DNA from: Agrocybe praecox
Lineage: Eukaryota > Basidiomycota > Agaricomycetes > Agaricales > Agrocybaceae
Direction: 5' to 3'
Length of the DNA: 64,000 nucleotides
Assembly (NCBI GenBank): GCA_964017145.1
Contig: CAXHKQ010000197.1
Coordinates: 1 to 64,000, forward strand
Below the pieces are notes generated by a model. The model saw only the letters and a list, made by a program, of their open reading frames with translations. It was not told the origin of the DNA and ran no database searches. Both the position numbers and the translations under genes were made by a program. Shown here in pieces: positions 11,776 to 24,149 of the stretch (position 1 is its first letter; each line of letters begins with the position of its first letter).

Positions 11776-13190
11776 TTTCATTATCATATTCTCGGATACG
11801 CACTCAAGTGGGCCCTCTGGGCTTTTTACTGGCACTGGCAAGGCGTCATCCTCGCCAGTTAGTGGTGTATGGCCGATGAGGCCGGCCACGGTAGCTTATC
11901 GCCCCATTCCTGGGTCAACCACCTTGTCGGGTATTCCGCGCATATCTTACGTCCTCACGACTAAATCCATCTTCATATACACATTTCACCCCCACCCCTA
12001 GGTCAGAGGAGACGCCCGTACATACCCTGGGCAGGATGCTGTTCATGCAGGCGCTGGGTGGCGGTGTTATTTTTGACCAACGTCATAGGCCCGCCGATGG
12101 ATCTGCCTGGGAATTATACGAGTTTTATCCCTTCGCTTTTGGTCCTCGTTGACGAAGCAAGCAAGCGCTTTGGATGGGTTCTGATCAATCCTGCTCCTGC
12201 TATCGAGTTATTTTTATTATTCAATCCATTCATCCATCCATTCATTCACTCATCACGTTCTTACCCCCTGTTGTTTCGTTGCCTGTGTAGCTAGGGCATC
12301 AAATCGTCGTCGTTTGGCTCCGTTCAATAGGCCCCCGAAGCAGCAGCGAATGACGTAGGCGCATGTATAGCTGCCGAGCACGAGATGCACAGCAGGCGAG
12401 CGAGCGAGAAAGAGGCGAGGAATATGAGGGATAAGATTATTGTGCGTATCGTATACTTTACTTTATTAATTCGCGTTCATAACACGATATTCTTTTAACA
12501 GCGCGAGAGTCGACGCAAAGAAGCTGTCGGGTTCAACAAGCAGTGCAAGGCGCTTATCGAGCTCTCCAATGGGCTACTACCAGCTCGATGTATTTGCGAT
12601 GTATGAATGGTTCGCCGAGTTTCTTGCTGAAAGAAAAGGAGGAAACAGTGATGTCGACATCCTATGTAGACATTAAATACTAGTTAATCGTGTACCGCAC
12701 AATTAGCTTACCCTTGTGAATCGATGCGACCCATTCAATCCTAGTGTAGCACCACCAACGACGATTCCATCCACCTTCTTCTTGTTTAAAACTTCAAAGA
12801 AAAAAATTTTAGGAAGAAATAATCGTGAAGGTAGAACAGACTTCATAGAAGTATAAAGGATCTATGGTCCAAATATCAAATGAACACAAGAGGTAACTCG
12901 GGCTTGCATCGACCAAGTGATTGATAAAAATTATAGCCCGTCGAAACATTTATATTTAAACATCGACCGGCCCGATAATAAGGGGCGTACGCACTTTGTA
13001 TGCACTCATGCACATGATACGTCATCTACTCCGGGTGCTAACAGTCCACTCCTCCTCTAATCAGGTCATGATATCTTCAAAGAATGTCCTTGTATCTGGG
13101 GGACGGTTTACCCAGCATTTTTATTAGGATTATCGTGTGCTACAAGGGCCATCGAAGACAAAAGGTATTCCTCGTCATCATTCCAGCCTT
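11776..13190. other. Intergenic, no gene supported
   Basis: About 1.4 kb with no recognisable domain. A short plus-strand stretch at about 12490-12600 could encode a fragment (VGFNKQCKALIELSNGLL) but has no supporting exons. A small run of ATTCATCC-type repeats lies near 12220-12255. Confidence 0.4.
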
Positions 13191-13194
13191 TCCT

Positions 13195-15453
13195 TCTAAA
13201 GAAACGTCTCAGATCCCCTTGACATTCTGAAAAAGGCAGTTGCACCTAGCGCATTTCACGAGTCAGGATCACATTTCGATCCACCAAGTGCCACCCACGT
13301 ACCCGTATTGCAGTTTTGAATAGGATCATGGCCTGGATTCTGGTCCTAGATGAGACAACCAAAGACTGGTTCTTCATGTGGCTTACCGGAGCTGCAGGAG
13401 CTGGGAAAGCAGCAATCGCTCATAGTATCGTCGAATTTTGCGTAGAAAAAGGGCTGATACTTGCAAGCTTTTTCTTTTGCTGTTCGGATTCATTCAGGAA
13501 TCATGCAAGAGGCTTTGTGGCGACGTTGGCGTACTTTACTGTACGTTCCCGGACAGCAAGGTTCAGAGAAATGTCTTAGATGCAATCAACAAATATCAGC
13601 TCATTTTCACTAGAACTATCCGACACCAATTCAGCGTGCTGTTTGTTAGGCCTTTACAACGCTTGCTGCGCGAAATGACCTTGGATTACTTAAATGGTAC
13701 AACGGCGCTTACTAATAGCGGTGATAGATGGATTGGACGAATGTATCGATCGTACTTCCCAGGATGCAATCCTCGACGCGTTGGCTGCACCACCATTGCC
13801 ATCAGGTTCAAGGGAGCCTGCATTACCAAGCTCGTATCCTACTGGACGATGAAACTGACTCGGAGGAAGACATTCGTCGATTTCTGGATGAGCGTTTTAC
13901 AGAGATTAAAGATACTCACCCATTTAAACGACAAATTCCATCATCATGGCCAGGGGAGGGGGTGATACGCACTATCGTCCAACGGTCCTCAGGCCAGTTC
14001 ATCTACGCAGCGACCGTAATTCAATACGTACAGTCCACTCGTCACCGACCCAACTATCGCCTCGAAATTGTGCTTGATCTTCGTCCGCCCAACGGTGATC
14101 TGCCGTTCGCCGAGCTCGACTCACTATACCGCTTAGTCCTTCCTTCTGTCCAGAATATTGAGAAGGTTCTCCGCATATTGTCCATTTACTGTGTCGATTC
14201 CCACTGGCAATTAGATAACCTCAGCTTGTCTCTACTGGAGCAATTCCTCTCTTATGACGTCGGAGAAATTGAACTCTTATTGTGTGATCTCGGAGCGCTA
14301 GTAACGATCGAGGAGAACACTCAGAATGAACAGTTTCTCAGAATACTCCATGCGTCGTTACCGGAGCTTATCTTGGATTCCGAAGGATCCAAGGAATTCA
14401 TGTCGATATTGGTCTCGAACGAACGAGGTATATGACGCGTTTGCTTCAATATTTACCATTCTGTACGTCCCCTTCGTTATGATTTCTCTTAGTTATTGTT
14501 TAACGGACCTTATACACAGGGATTGCTCATGAACAGAGAGGATTCTCGTTTATTCATATCTTCCGACGCAACTCTACCATTTTTTACATCCGAACTTAAC
14601 ACAGAAATGATGAATAATGTCGTTCTGCAATTTCTGAGGCTTCTCCAGCGAATTGTAAGTGTCTCACACTCGGCAAAATGCACTTCTTAATAATGATATT
14701 CTAGACAGAATCAGACGAACGTTGGTCGTATATCGAGCGTCATCAACTTGCTCGAAAAAAATCCTTCTTCAGGAAATGAAACATTACTACGCCGAACCCG
14801 AGCTCACATTGGCCGCCCTTACTTCTCGTTTATGCTGCCACCTTCGATACGGACGATGCATTCCCAAATTCGAATTTCCAGGAATTTTGTCATAATATCC
14901 ATGCCCCACTAATATCTGCAATGACTCTAACGATACTCTACTGCTATCATGGTCATGGGACGGCAGCACCTACATGCGAAAGTATAGAGAACACGTCCAC
15001 GCTTTCTTTCGTGATCCACATCGCTCTGGGACATATACACTGGGGCACGATACGTACAAGAAGGCGGCAGAATATTGCATTGCGAAACTGATTTTTTTGC
15101 AGTGTCCCCAAAAACTCTCGGAGAGGGCCATCACAGGCTCTGTCGGTGAACTTCAAGACGATAACGTCCCTGCACTATATCTTGGCGCAGACGGACGTTG
15201 GAAGTGGAGGTTCACTGATGCCGATGCTGCTCCAATGGTACTCAACGACGAATTATGTTTTATTTTCATGGGATATCTTATCTTCCTGTTACCTTTGTGT
15301 AGAAGGTATGCTCCACTCGTTCGACGTTGTCAGCACTGCATTAGGTCGTACCCCGCAGTACTTGACGAAGATTCCTACCCTGTTCGAGTGAGAATTCTAC
15401 GGGAGACGATAACAGATTATCTCGCCCTATTCACACAAAATGATGAGCCATGA
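13195..15453 (+). pseudogene. NACHT-domain NTPase (NLR-like) pseudogene
   Basis: The order matches agaricomycete NACHT proteins: an entry segment APSAFHESGSHFDPP then CHPRTRIAVLNRIMAWI, Walker A GAAGAGKAAIAHSI (usual Ser replaced by Ala), ASFFF, Walker B VIDGLDEC near 13724, the DDETDSEEDIRRFLDERF helix, SSWPGEGVIRTIVQRSSGQF, a winged-helix-like region, HASLPELILDSEGS near 14350, and a C-terminal block DPHRSGTYTLGHDTYKKAAE near 15015. Such STAND NTPases are thought to act in non-self recognition and cell death. Breaks: a one-base loss near 13285 (CCACCAAGTG), a frame change near 13535 between VATLAY and LYCTFPDSKVQ, and lost sequence after Walker B near 13790. No N-terminal effector domain was recognised upstream. 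The exon after 14435 begins past an apparent intron. Confidence 0.82.
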
Positions 15454-18255
15454 ATCTATCGTATAATTTTGCTATCATGATTTTAAGCACGCTACGCAGG
15501 GATTTCTTCGAAGGCATACTATTCCAAGAACTCCCAAAAAATACTTATACAAACTTACAAAGGAACCGGCCGGCGGCTATCAACGCTTCAACGTTGAGGT
15601 TCACCCCCTTGGTCCAAACACCATTTTCATTGCTTCCTAACTGTGTATATGTGACGGCAATTTCTTTGATAGTTATAACATAGAGGAGGGTGACTCACGC
15701 CACAAATGATCTACTACTCTCAAGCCAACAAGTATGGGCATCTGGGAGACGGCGACGGTGTCAAAGGGTAGGGAACCAACATATGGTTTGTTTACTACTA
15801 TTATTACTAGCAGTCACTTATCTATATACGTTGCTACTCCTTTCTCGTTCCTCCTCCTTTCTTTTCGGTATTTCTTTTCGTTACTTGGCGTTATTTTGAT
15901 TTTACTATTTCTTGTTTTTTTGTTTGTTTGTTGTGCTTTTTTTCCCAATCCGATGATAACAAGGTTTTTGAAGAGGAGCTGGTGGAAAAATCCACGTTAC
16001 TGGAAGAGCTGTATCGATGACAGCGTTAGTTTAAATGTGATGCACAGAGGCCCCACTCACCATAAGCGAAGCTCCCAGCGTACATTCAGGAGAACAAGGG
16101 TGCAGTAATACGCAGGACGGTTTCTAACGGAAGCGTTAAACCGTATAAATTTGCAAGGAGCAGGCGTAGATACTAGAGACGTACCAGAGACCTATAACCG
16201 CACCGTCTATGGAGGAAGAATATTGTGTCCGAGAGGATATCAAGAATGATCAAGAATGTTACGGTGAAATTTAAGCGAGATGCTCTGTGGCAGAGGTGTC
16301 AGGACGAGCACAAGCAAGATTGAAAGAAAGGAACGTACGAAAAACAGTCTCGCCAACTGAGGCGGACATGTAAGCAATGTCGTTGATCGTGACGTGGATG
16401 AAGTTGTCAACCTTGAACCGAAGTCGATGATGATCAGTATCGATAAGGATAAGGACGGATACGACGTAAAGAGAGCTTCAGCCACGCGATAGCGAGGAAG
16501 AAAGCGGATGCATAGGGAGGTTTGGCACAGGCCTGCAGCAGATACGCAGGCAAGACATGTCTGGGGGCAGCAAACGATGATGGTGGTTTGGAAGAAAGAG
16601 AGGTTCAAACACTGGAAAGGTTTATATATGACGCGTGGCAAATCGTCCTTGTTTATTCTTCGTCAATCGCCATCCCGAGAAATGGCGAGGAATTGTTCAG
16701 AAAACGTACGATCCGGCAAATAATGGGCTAGAAATCGGATGTGACACGGACGGGTGGGGGTGTACCTCGAAGGAACGTGGGCTGCCACGACTTCCGGACG
16801 AATGTGTGCGTTCCACAGAGCCGAGGTGCGTGTTTAGGCGATAAGACCGTTGTTTACCTGCGAGAATTCTTCTGGGTAGTGGGGGACTGCCCATGGACGC
16901 CATAAGAGAGCGTAGCGAAGCGCTTTCTTTTGCATTTCGATGATGCAAAACAATTACTATATAAATCGGACTACCCAACGATACCGTAAACCGGCGCGTA
17001 TGAGCTCAGTCAAGCATATAACTAGAGGGAAATATTTAGGAAATGTTGAGGATAGGCTGAACATAGGATAGTTGCGCGCTGGTACTTACGAAAATCATTG
17101 ATGGGTAGAGTTGCACTCAACGCTCTATTCTGCTCCTGTCGACTTGCGTGCAGAGAACAGATGCGCACTTTCACCAATCCATTCCATTCCACTGTTTCAT
17201 CTCCGCTTCTCGTGCAAAATCTCCGCCCGCGAAGGATTGAATGACAATACGAGCGCAACCTTGTCGTTGAATATGGCTACATTCTTGCCACGACATGACG
17301 TGAAGATTTGTGGAAGACGGCGTGGGTTGACAAGGCGGGCTTGTGGGCATGGGAGGTAGGATCAAAGGAGGCGATGGATCGTCACAGTCGTTGAGGGACA
17401 TAAATTAGATGAGGCGTTGTCGGTAGATAGAAAGGGTCCTTCATTGCGTATGTATCCAAGGTGGGGTATATTAGTTCCATAAGCAATGCACTTCGTCGAA
17501 TCAATTATTGATAAACTTTTTAATACGAACTACCAACCTCTCTTTGCAGCCATACGCTCTATACAGCCTGTTCTAGCAACCCGTCCTACCATTCCACCCA
17601 ATCGTCCTGAAGGTCATACAAATGTTCGCAGGAAGTTACACGGTAAGGCTGCGCTTGCTGAACTGATTCTTGATCTTTTCCAACTCGTTCTCGTGAGTTT
17701 TGATAATGGTGCTTGGCTTGAAGGGTGGGCAGGGGCGAAAGACATGTCTGAAGACTGAAAATTGATTGTAGTCGTTGGCAGCGGGTATACATGCACAAGG
17801 GTAAATAGATCCTATTTTTCGAGGAGTATATGGCTTATGCAGTGGTTCAACGAGTTATAGAGATCTCCTTCGAGAGTTGAACATAACATGTGCCGGTGAA
17901 TTTCAAGGTGGAAATTGCTCCACTATGGGATAAATTAAAATGATATAGAATCCAACTTATATAATAGCAGACCGTACCAAGTATGCGCGTGAAGATTTAA
18001 AATTCAAAGCGTCAAAGGCGTATAAAGACAAACCAATCGAGACGAATGTTCAGTATTGGCCAATGGAAATAGGTTTTAAGCTCCGACCACAGTTTTACGC
18101 TCCATTTTGGCTCTGTTCATATCGAGCCCGAAAATGTTCACTGCACCGACCAGTGCTTAGCGCTTAAATTACGCGGCGGTTGCATAATTCCTGAATCAAA
18201 CATAATTCTTGCATTTTTTGTTTGCATTTTTTTTTTGCATAATTTGGTTACTGTA
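15454..18255. other. Intergenic, no supported gene
   Basis: About 2.8 kb without a recognised family. A minus-strand stretch near 16300-16460 reads sensibly for some 40 residues (VDNFIHVTINDIAYMSASVG, ETVFRTFLS) and may be an exon of an unknown gene, but no start or partner exon could be fixed. An open frame at 17486-17758 (plus) has no family signature. The last 130 bp are rich in TTGCATTTTT-like repeats leading into an inverted-repeat arm. Confidence 0.4.
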
Positions 18256-18363
18256 GCCGACTACGGTGTTCGAGACCCGCAAACTCTATTGAAATCATTT
18301 TCGAATTTTGATTTATCATTTTGATTTGATACGCGGCATTCCTTAGCCGAATATTGGTAGGCC
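18256..18363 (+). repeat. Left terminal inverted-repeat arm
   Basis: Pairs with 20943-21029 read on the minus strand. The inner 45 bp are nearly identical, the outer 40 bp show about one change in four, and an AT-rich stretch of about 20 bp is present only here. Confidence 0.8.
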
Positions 18364-18685
18364 GACCGTTGTATCTTCGTATTTCTGAGTGTATATGTAC
18401 TATATACCCTCAATTATGTACCGAATTTAATTGATATACATGTACAAGACTTGTATTTACTATTTACATACGAGTACAACATGGGAGATACAATAGGGGA
18501 ACTATCCTCGAGGCTCGGACAGGGGCAACACGGGTGACAAACGGGTGACGACGTACGTTTCAGACGTCTCATGAGCGCATCACGCTAGTGTCGGAATTAT
18601 CCGAACAAGGGGACTTCCGGTGTAATTTGGATTCTCGACGCGTATATTGGCCTGTTTCTTGTGAGAACAGAAATCAAACATGAGT

Positions 18686-19580
18686 CTATTCAATCTCGGT
18701 ATCCTCCTCTACTATTTGAACATATTTTGAAACCATTTTCCCAAATATTTTCCATCCGTGATTATGCTCGAGTTCAGGAGACCCAATAGCATGGTACAAT
18801 CCTTCACATGAGCTCACCTCCTCGTCTGTTCCAAATTGAAGAAGCTCGGGTTTATCATGCTTTGCTATCAGGGAGAGAATCTTGCTCTTTGGTATCTTAA
18901 TGAGGACATCTTCACCATTGAAATCTTGAGGATAGTTGTAACAGTCGATCCGCCGTCCTCCAGTTGGTAAGAGACTTTTCTCCTGGAAGCGGACACGGTG
19001 CACCTCCTTTTCCCGACGGTATTTTTTGAGGGTGTTGAACAATCGCACCCCAGAGCCATTTGGAAATAACTCTATATGTTGATGTTTGAGATTGATATAT
19101 ATATATGCGTGTGTCGCACTTACTGATGAACATAGACACCCTCCAAGAAACCGGTCGCTATTTTCCCAGTGAGATACTCATGCTTCATGTTCCCCAGCTC
19201 TTTCTCCCATAGCGGACGCCAAGAGTGCTCACGAATGATGTTATATATGCTCTTTACTGACCTATGCGCTGGGAGCATCTCCTCTTCAAGAAATTCTTGA
19301 TGCGCTTTCCTGGCATATAATTCAAGCAATGAATGGTCAGTTTGAGTTAAGCAGAAGATATAACAATCAATCATACCGTAGTGAAGTTACTATTGGAATT
19401 AGCTTGGATAGCTCTGACCCATTATCTGCTGTTGTGGTTATTGGCATTCCGCCTTTTTCCAGAACAAGTCGTAAATAAAGAATTCGAGGGACATCAGCAT
19501 CCCTGGCATTGGAAACTGCCCATAGTGCAAGTTCAACTCGACTGTACTTATAAATAATACCCCAGAAATTATGCTGCAAA
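18686..19580 (-). pseudogene. Integrase-core (DDE-type) transposase, 5'-truncated and frameshifted
   Basis: Exons on the minus strand read GIIYKYSRVELALWAVSN, RILYLRLVLEKGG, TTTADNGSELSKLIP, then after an intron RKAHQEFLEEEMLP, SVKSIYNIIREHSWRPLWEK, and after a second intron VISKWLW, then in a shifted frame RLFNTLKKYRREKEVHRVRF, LLPTGGRRIDCY and FGTDEEVSSCEGLY. This order matches the integrase core domain protein family common in basidiomycetes. DDE enzymes of this fold cut and join transposon ends. Two defects are visible: the first catalytic Asp expected before YSR (DVYSR) is Lys-Tyr-Ser with Tyr-Lys ahead of it, and one extra G in a GGGG run near 19040 shifts the frame. The zinc-binding N-terminus is absent. 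Probably inactive. Confidence 0.72.
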
Positions 19581-19651
19581 GTCGTTCTATAGTATAGGAG
19601 CTGTTGGAAACTCAGAAGTTACCCAGAATGAGAATATTAAGCATCTCAAAG

Positions 19652-20524
19652 ATTAGTTGGCCCGTCAGAAGCTTTCCACCAGATCTCTCTTGCGCTTCAA
19701 GGACCTTGCAAAGGAAGAAGATGTTGTTATATACGGTACGCATATAATTTTGATTATTTCTCGATAACTAACTTGGTTGTTCAGATATGAATATTGCCGA
19801 TAGTTTTCTACTGACTGTTGACTCCGGGGCAGAGAAGGATGCCTCCTGGATTGTGGATCCAATGCTGAAGGTTGTTAATGAAAGGAAATTCTCTGGAACT
19901 CAAAAGGCCGGTTACAACACCGACTTAATGGGAAAAACATGCGACGCTTTTGCTCATTTCTCCATGGTGGACTCGGAGAACGCATTCGTACTCGTTAACA
20001 TCCAAGGTATCTACTGACTTATGGGTATATGCGCGCTTATATAACGGATTCAGACACCGGTGTTCAAGAAGGGAAAGGAGATGCGGTCGCTCGAGCTTAT
20101 CTTATTTGATCTGATGGCTCATAGTATGAGTAAAAGCGCAGGACTAGGTGACAACGGAGCTGAGGGGATCCAAGAGTTTATTTCTCAACACAGATGCAAT
20201 GATATTTGCAAGAATCTCGGACTACCTCCCTTATCAATCAAGGCGGCCAAGGATGCGGAGAAGATGTACCTCGAATCACTGTTGGACTCAGGGGATAGCG
20301 AGATGTGTGAATGTCCCGAGGTCGAATACGAAAACACGAAGAAAAATGGGGGAGATGACTCTGACTTGGATGGTGCAGATGGTATGGCAGTTGATATCCG
20401 AGCAGAGAACGGTCTGGAAAGGCAGGGAATTACACAGAATGGTAGCGCGGATGGAAATTTGTCTGATGATGACAAGCCTGGCCTTGTAGATGCCGAGTAC
20501 GTATCCAGTGACCTCGACTGTTAA
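19652..20524 (+). pseudogene. Alpha-type protein kinase domain, possibly intact at the C-terminus
   Basis: After an exon reading LLRFKDLAKEEDVVIYD and an intron (GTACGC to TTCAG), the frame gives MNIADSFLLTVDSG, then FSGTQKAGYNTDLMGKTCDA, FAHFSMVDSENAFVLVNIQ, a second intron, then LELILFDLMAHSM, LGDNGAEGIQEF and HRCNDICKNLGLPPLS. These match alpha-kinases (MHCK/EF2K type); the C-x3-C pair fits their zinc-binding tail. A 100-residue acidic tail follows to the stop at 20522-20524. The second intron as drawn leaves a one-base phase mismatch, so either a frameshift or another splice site is needed. The N-terminal part of the catalytic domain before LLRFKD was not found, so the gene is probably 5'-truncated. 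It lies head to head with the integrase relic. Confidence 0.65.
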
Positions 20525-20942
20525 TGCATTGTCATATTCTAGTAGTTTGTATTACCATGATCACTGGAATTTATCTTGCTTAAGTTGCCAATGCTATCCC
20601 TCAAAACAAACTTTTATATTGAAGATAGATCAAATAAACAACAAATATAGCAATTGCTCCTGTGGAAATTTGAAATTAACTTGTGATGATTTCTCATTCT
20701 TTATATTGTCATTTTTATATAGTAAGATCTCAAATGGGTCGCTTTCCGGGTCTCAGGGGGACCTGGCGTCGGTTCTTTTTGGCGAAATACCCTTATTGTA
20801 TAGTAATCTACATATATACAGAGTTTCAAGTAATACTGGTTCATCGGGGAGGCGCTACGAGTAGATTCAGCAACGAGCGGCTGATGTGCGCGTTGGGCGC
20901 ATAACGCGTTCCCACGGTCCGTCAGCGCGCAAAATAAGCGTG

Positions 20943-21029
20943 GCTTACCAATAATCGGCTAAGGAATGCCGCGTATCAAATCAAAAATATTTTCAATAGA
21001 GCTTGCGGATGTCGTACACGATAGCCGAC
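20943..21029 (-). repeat. Right terminal inverted-repeat arm
   Basis: Inverted partner of 18256-18363; begins inside with TACCAATAATCGGCTAAGGA and ends with ATAGCCGAC. It closes the region holding the integrase and alpha-kinase genes. Confidence 0.8.
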
Positions 21030-22190
21030 CCTGAACGTGGACACCCCAGGAAAGTGGTCAAAGAGCCTCCTGAGTGAGCTCTGACGCAAATTGCTTCATT
21101 CTTTTTTTTGAAATATAGTAAAGGAGTACTTGTAGAAACTGTACGAACATTTTTGAAAGCAAAAAATAAGAAGAACATGGATGAAAAGAGCAATTAGTAG
21201 GTGTGATGGCATCAAGGGTCCTGATTTTGTAAGCATTCACACCACCACTCGTCTTTCTCCCGACCGTAGTTCACTCGTTTTATAGGTTATTGACATGAAA
21301 AAGAAAATGACTTGGAGATAAATATGGTCTTAATGTATATCTTCCTTTAAAAATGCAAAAATACTTCAGGAAATATGTGAAAAACTCAATTTGATTGTGT
21401 CATCTTTTTTTTTTTTTGGCTCTTGGAAGCCCCTTGCTCGAAGTCATATAGCAGTACCAAAAGCCATATCTTCGGGAAAACGACGACAAATTCTGAAACT
21501 ATATACCACCAGCTACGATAATATACAGCTCTTATATTTTAGCCTATTTTATTCGTCCAATAACAGGGCTCACAATTTTCAGTCCCCAGAGGCAGTATTT
21601 CTGCCCACTGTACCCATACCTGATCAACCACGGCGCAATCCTACACGTAATTTACGATCTACATAGTTAGATACATATATGCATACTTAAACTTGACCAA
21701 CATACCTTTTTAGCAGGTCTCGAGAGTCCGAAAACGAGAGGATTAAAGGAAAGGTGAAGATAGGACTAGCGGACTGGCTTATCTCCGCGATCAGCCGAGC
21801 CTATGCCGAGGTCTGGAACGTGATTCTCAGGGCTGGCCACTTTCCGTGTGAAACTGATTTTTGGACACACCTTAGCAAAATATTCACAGCATAGCAGGGG
21901 TATGCTCTAAAATTCAAATCTTTCGGAATACAGTCCAAAGGACAAACGAATACGTACTGTCAAAATTTGGAGGTGATATACGCAATTTTGACTGCGCTAT
22001 TTGTCTTACAACTCAAAATGGTCACTTTCAGGGTCGGGTACAGTACCCATTTTTCAAACTCCGACAGAATAAGTCCAATATATTTTGACCTCAATTATGT
22101 AACCCTGGGTTGTTTTGTTTCTTACTTTTTCCTTACATATTTCGTGCAAAAACACGTAACCCTGCATCTTGTGCACTAGCCACCACGTAC
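21030..22190. other. Intergenic, no gene seen
   Basis: About 1.15 kb, AT-rich, with a run of 13 T near 21406. No domain or splice-supported frame was found. Confidence 0.45.
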
Positions 22191-22196
22191 ACGCAA

Positions 22197-22741
22197 GACT
22201 CTAGCTCAACAATGGTCCAGACTCGAAGTCAGCTACGGAACTCTCAAACAACTCTCAAAGCGCCAACCAAGCGGCGCTCGCTTCTCAAAGCTCTCTGGGC
22301 ATAGCAGACGATAGCGTCATCTCGTTCAACTGTATGGTTGTAATGGACTACATCTACCCTCGACCCGCCGCTCCGCCACATGTTCATGGGCAGATCCAGA
22401 CCATTTTGACCCTGCTGCACTCTGAAGGATACGTTTTTGGTGATCTGCGAAAGCAAAATATTCTTTACGATTCTGATGCAGATGGTAAAGTCAAGTTGAT
22501 TGACTTTAACTGGTGTGGACGGTACGATATGAACATTCACGATGAGAACCTCCCAGAATTCTTGCAGAACCAAATCGACAAGAACATGAACTGCATTCAG
22601 GCCCAGGTTAGAAATGGGCCGTATGCACATTATCCGTTGTCGATGTCCACGCTGGAAGGTATGTGGGCCCCTGGTATGGAACCTCTCGCACAAATTCGGC
22701 CCCAACACGACTGGATGATGCTTGAAAAGCTCTCGTGGTAG
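22197..22741 (+). pseudogene. Protein-kinase-like C-lobe fragment
   Basis: One open stretch encodes a linker rich in Ser, Asn, Gln and Ala, then MVVMDYIYPRP (hinge-like), LHSEGYVFGDLRKQNILYD and KVKLIDFNWCG, ending near MMLEKLSW. GDLRKQNI corresponds to the catalytic loop and DFN to the metal-binding DFG. The pattern resembles fungal kinase-like proteins found in many copies in agaricomycetes. The N-lobe with the nucleotide-binding loop and Lys is absent, since an in-frame TAG lies just upstream near 22181, so this is a 5'-truncated fragment. Confidence 0.7.
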
Positions 22742-23535
22742 TGACATTTTCTTAGTATTTGTATAGTCGTATTTGCTGTCCCACTGTATTCGACGTTTTC
22801 ATGTTGTTCAATTAGCAAATAGATAGATTTGAATTCGTGTCAGTATTACATATATGAGGGTTCATACCCCAAGGAAGATCTGTAGAGAACATCACGAAAC
22901 CCAAACTCGAAATGAGCCGAAATCTGGAGAACAGTGAGACTCGGTGAGCGACATTGGGAGGAAGTCACACTAGGCCCAGGGTCTCAACCAGGCTATGATT
23001 TTAAAAAGACGTACCTCGTTTTCTTCCGTTTCCTCATTCCAGCAAACCTCCGCTGGTTTTCCCTCCTCTTCTCAACACTTCTCCCTCTGCACGTCCCTGG
23101 CGCCGCCTAATGAATTCGACAGCTGTCACTGTAAACGAGGTAAGCATTGGGTTGCTGACAACGAGCAGAGACTAACCTGTTATTTATCCCTGCTATAGTG
23201 CTTGCGCAGTTGGTTCCGATCACGACTGACTAGGGTAGAGTCCACACTGGGTGACAAGGTAAGCAGAGAGACTTTACATAACGAAGGTGTACTGACCTGG
23301 TTTCTTTCGATAGTGATCCACGCTGTTCAAACAACAGGAAGATAGATAGGAATTTCACCCATTCCCATTGGTTCGAATACAAACCCTACGAACTCACGGA
23401 ATGTGAACGTCAACGATGAGGAAGATTGGGGGTTACTCCCTTCACTTGGCAGGAAAGCATTAGCGGGAGAAATGAAGGTTGTTTGTGTTGCAGATTCGGA
23501 CTTGAGCTTGAAGGTCGATGACGTGCCCTTGACGT
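22742..23535. other. Region with no assignable gene
   Basis: Roughly 800 bp. Open frames at 22995-23198 and 23403-23594 have no family signature. Several GTAAGC-type donors near 23139 and 23260 hint at former exons, but no consistent chain was built. Confidence 0.35.
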
Positions 23536-24055
23536 CTGGCTTTCGTCGCTGTTGCGATGAGCCTAGGCCCTACTATAGCGGACCCGGGGGATGAGGTTAT
23601 TCTTCCTGTGCCTTGGTATGTTGCCGTTCTTTTCTCTCTATTAATCAAAGTCAGGCTGTTTTAATTCTAATTATTAGGTACTTTAATCGCCAGTAAATAT
23701 TTATTTTGAGTGAAAACAGGGGTAGATCGCTAACGATGTTCTAGAATGGCGTCATGAACCTTATGGGCGTCAAGATCGTCCCAGTCTGCACAAGCCCCGA
23801 AAATAGCTTCCCCCCATCAGTTTGAAATTGGAAAGGCCATCGTATTAGTGACACAAGGGCCAACATTCCCACTGGTGTGACTTACCCGCCAGACCTAATC
23901 ACGTCATTTACAACTCTCGCGCACGAAAACAAACTTCCTCTCATTATTGACGAAACGCACCGCGACTTCAACGTAACTGGCTCAGCACCTCACAGCCTCT
24001 TTTCGCCAGCTGCTGCTCATACACGGCGCAGTGGAGCTTGCCGTATTATTTCTAA
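23536..24055 (+). pseudogene. Class I/II PLP-dependent aminotransferase fragment
   Basis: Pieces in order: FVAVAMSLGPTIADPGDEV then ILPVPWY; after an interruption YFNRQ; after an apparent intron NGVMNLMGVKIVPVCTSPEN; then AIVLVT, NIPTGVTYPPDLITSF and LPLIIDETHRDF. These are the central motifs of fold-type I aminotransferases, which move amino groups between amino and keto acids using pyridoxal phosphate. Breaks: a stop after NSFPPSV at about 23825, a frame change between AIVLVT and IPTGV, and loss of everything after about 24055 including the PLP-binding Lys. The usual Tyr of DETYRDF is His. The N-terminal part before FVAVAM is also missing. Confidence 0.75.
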
Positions 24056-24149
24056 ACATTTGTTCACGTCGAGTTGATTAAATTTGCATATAAATTATAA
24101 AAGATAGATAGAAGATAAAACGAATGAAAATAATGTACCAACTTCTTCA

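Larger units (their letters stand above)
18256..21029. mobile_element. Candidate TIR-bounded element with integrase relic and alpha-kinase gene
   Basis: Two arms in inverted orientation bound 2774 bp: 18256-18363 and 20943-21029. They share TTTGATTTGATACGCGGCAT and CCTTAGCCGA, then TATTGGTA, and further out CGCAA(A/G)CTCTATTGAAA and a G(C/T)CG(A/G)CTA end. The left arm carries about 20 extra bp. Between them lie a minus-strand integrase-core transposase gene (18686-19580) and a plus-strand alpha-kinase gene (19652-20524), 5' ends facing each other. No target-site duplication was visible outside the arms. The arms plus a transposase-like gene support a DNA transposon; the kinase would be cargo. 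The arms could instead mark a larger or nested element. This is inference from layout. Confidence 0.6.

Noticed and set aside
18256..21029. Target-site duplication flanking the TIR unit
   Set aside because: Bases just outside the arms (GGTTACTGTA on the left, CTGAACGTGG on the right) do not match convincingly, so no duplication is claimed.
23360..23400. Possible tRNA B-box (GGTTCGAATAC)
   Set aside because: No matching A-box or cloverleaf arms at the right distance; the last bases differ from the consensus.
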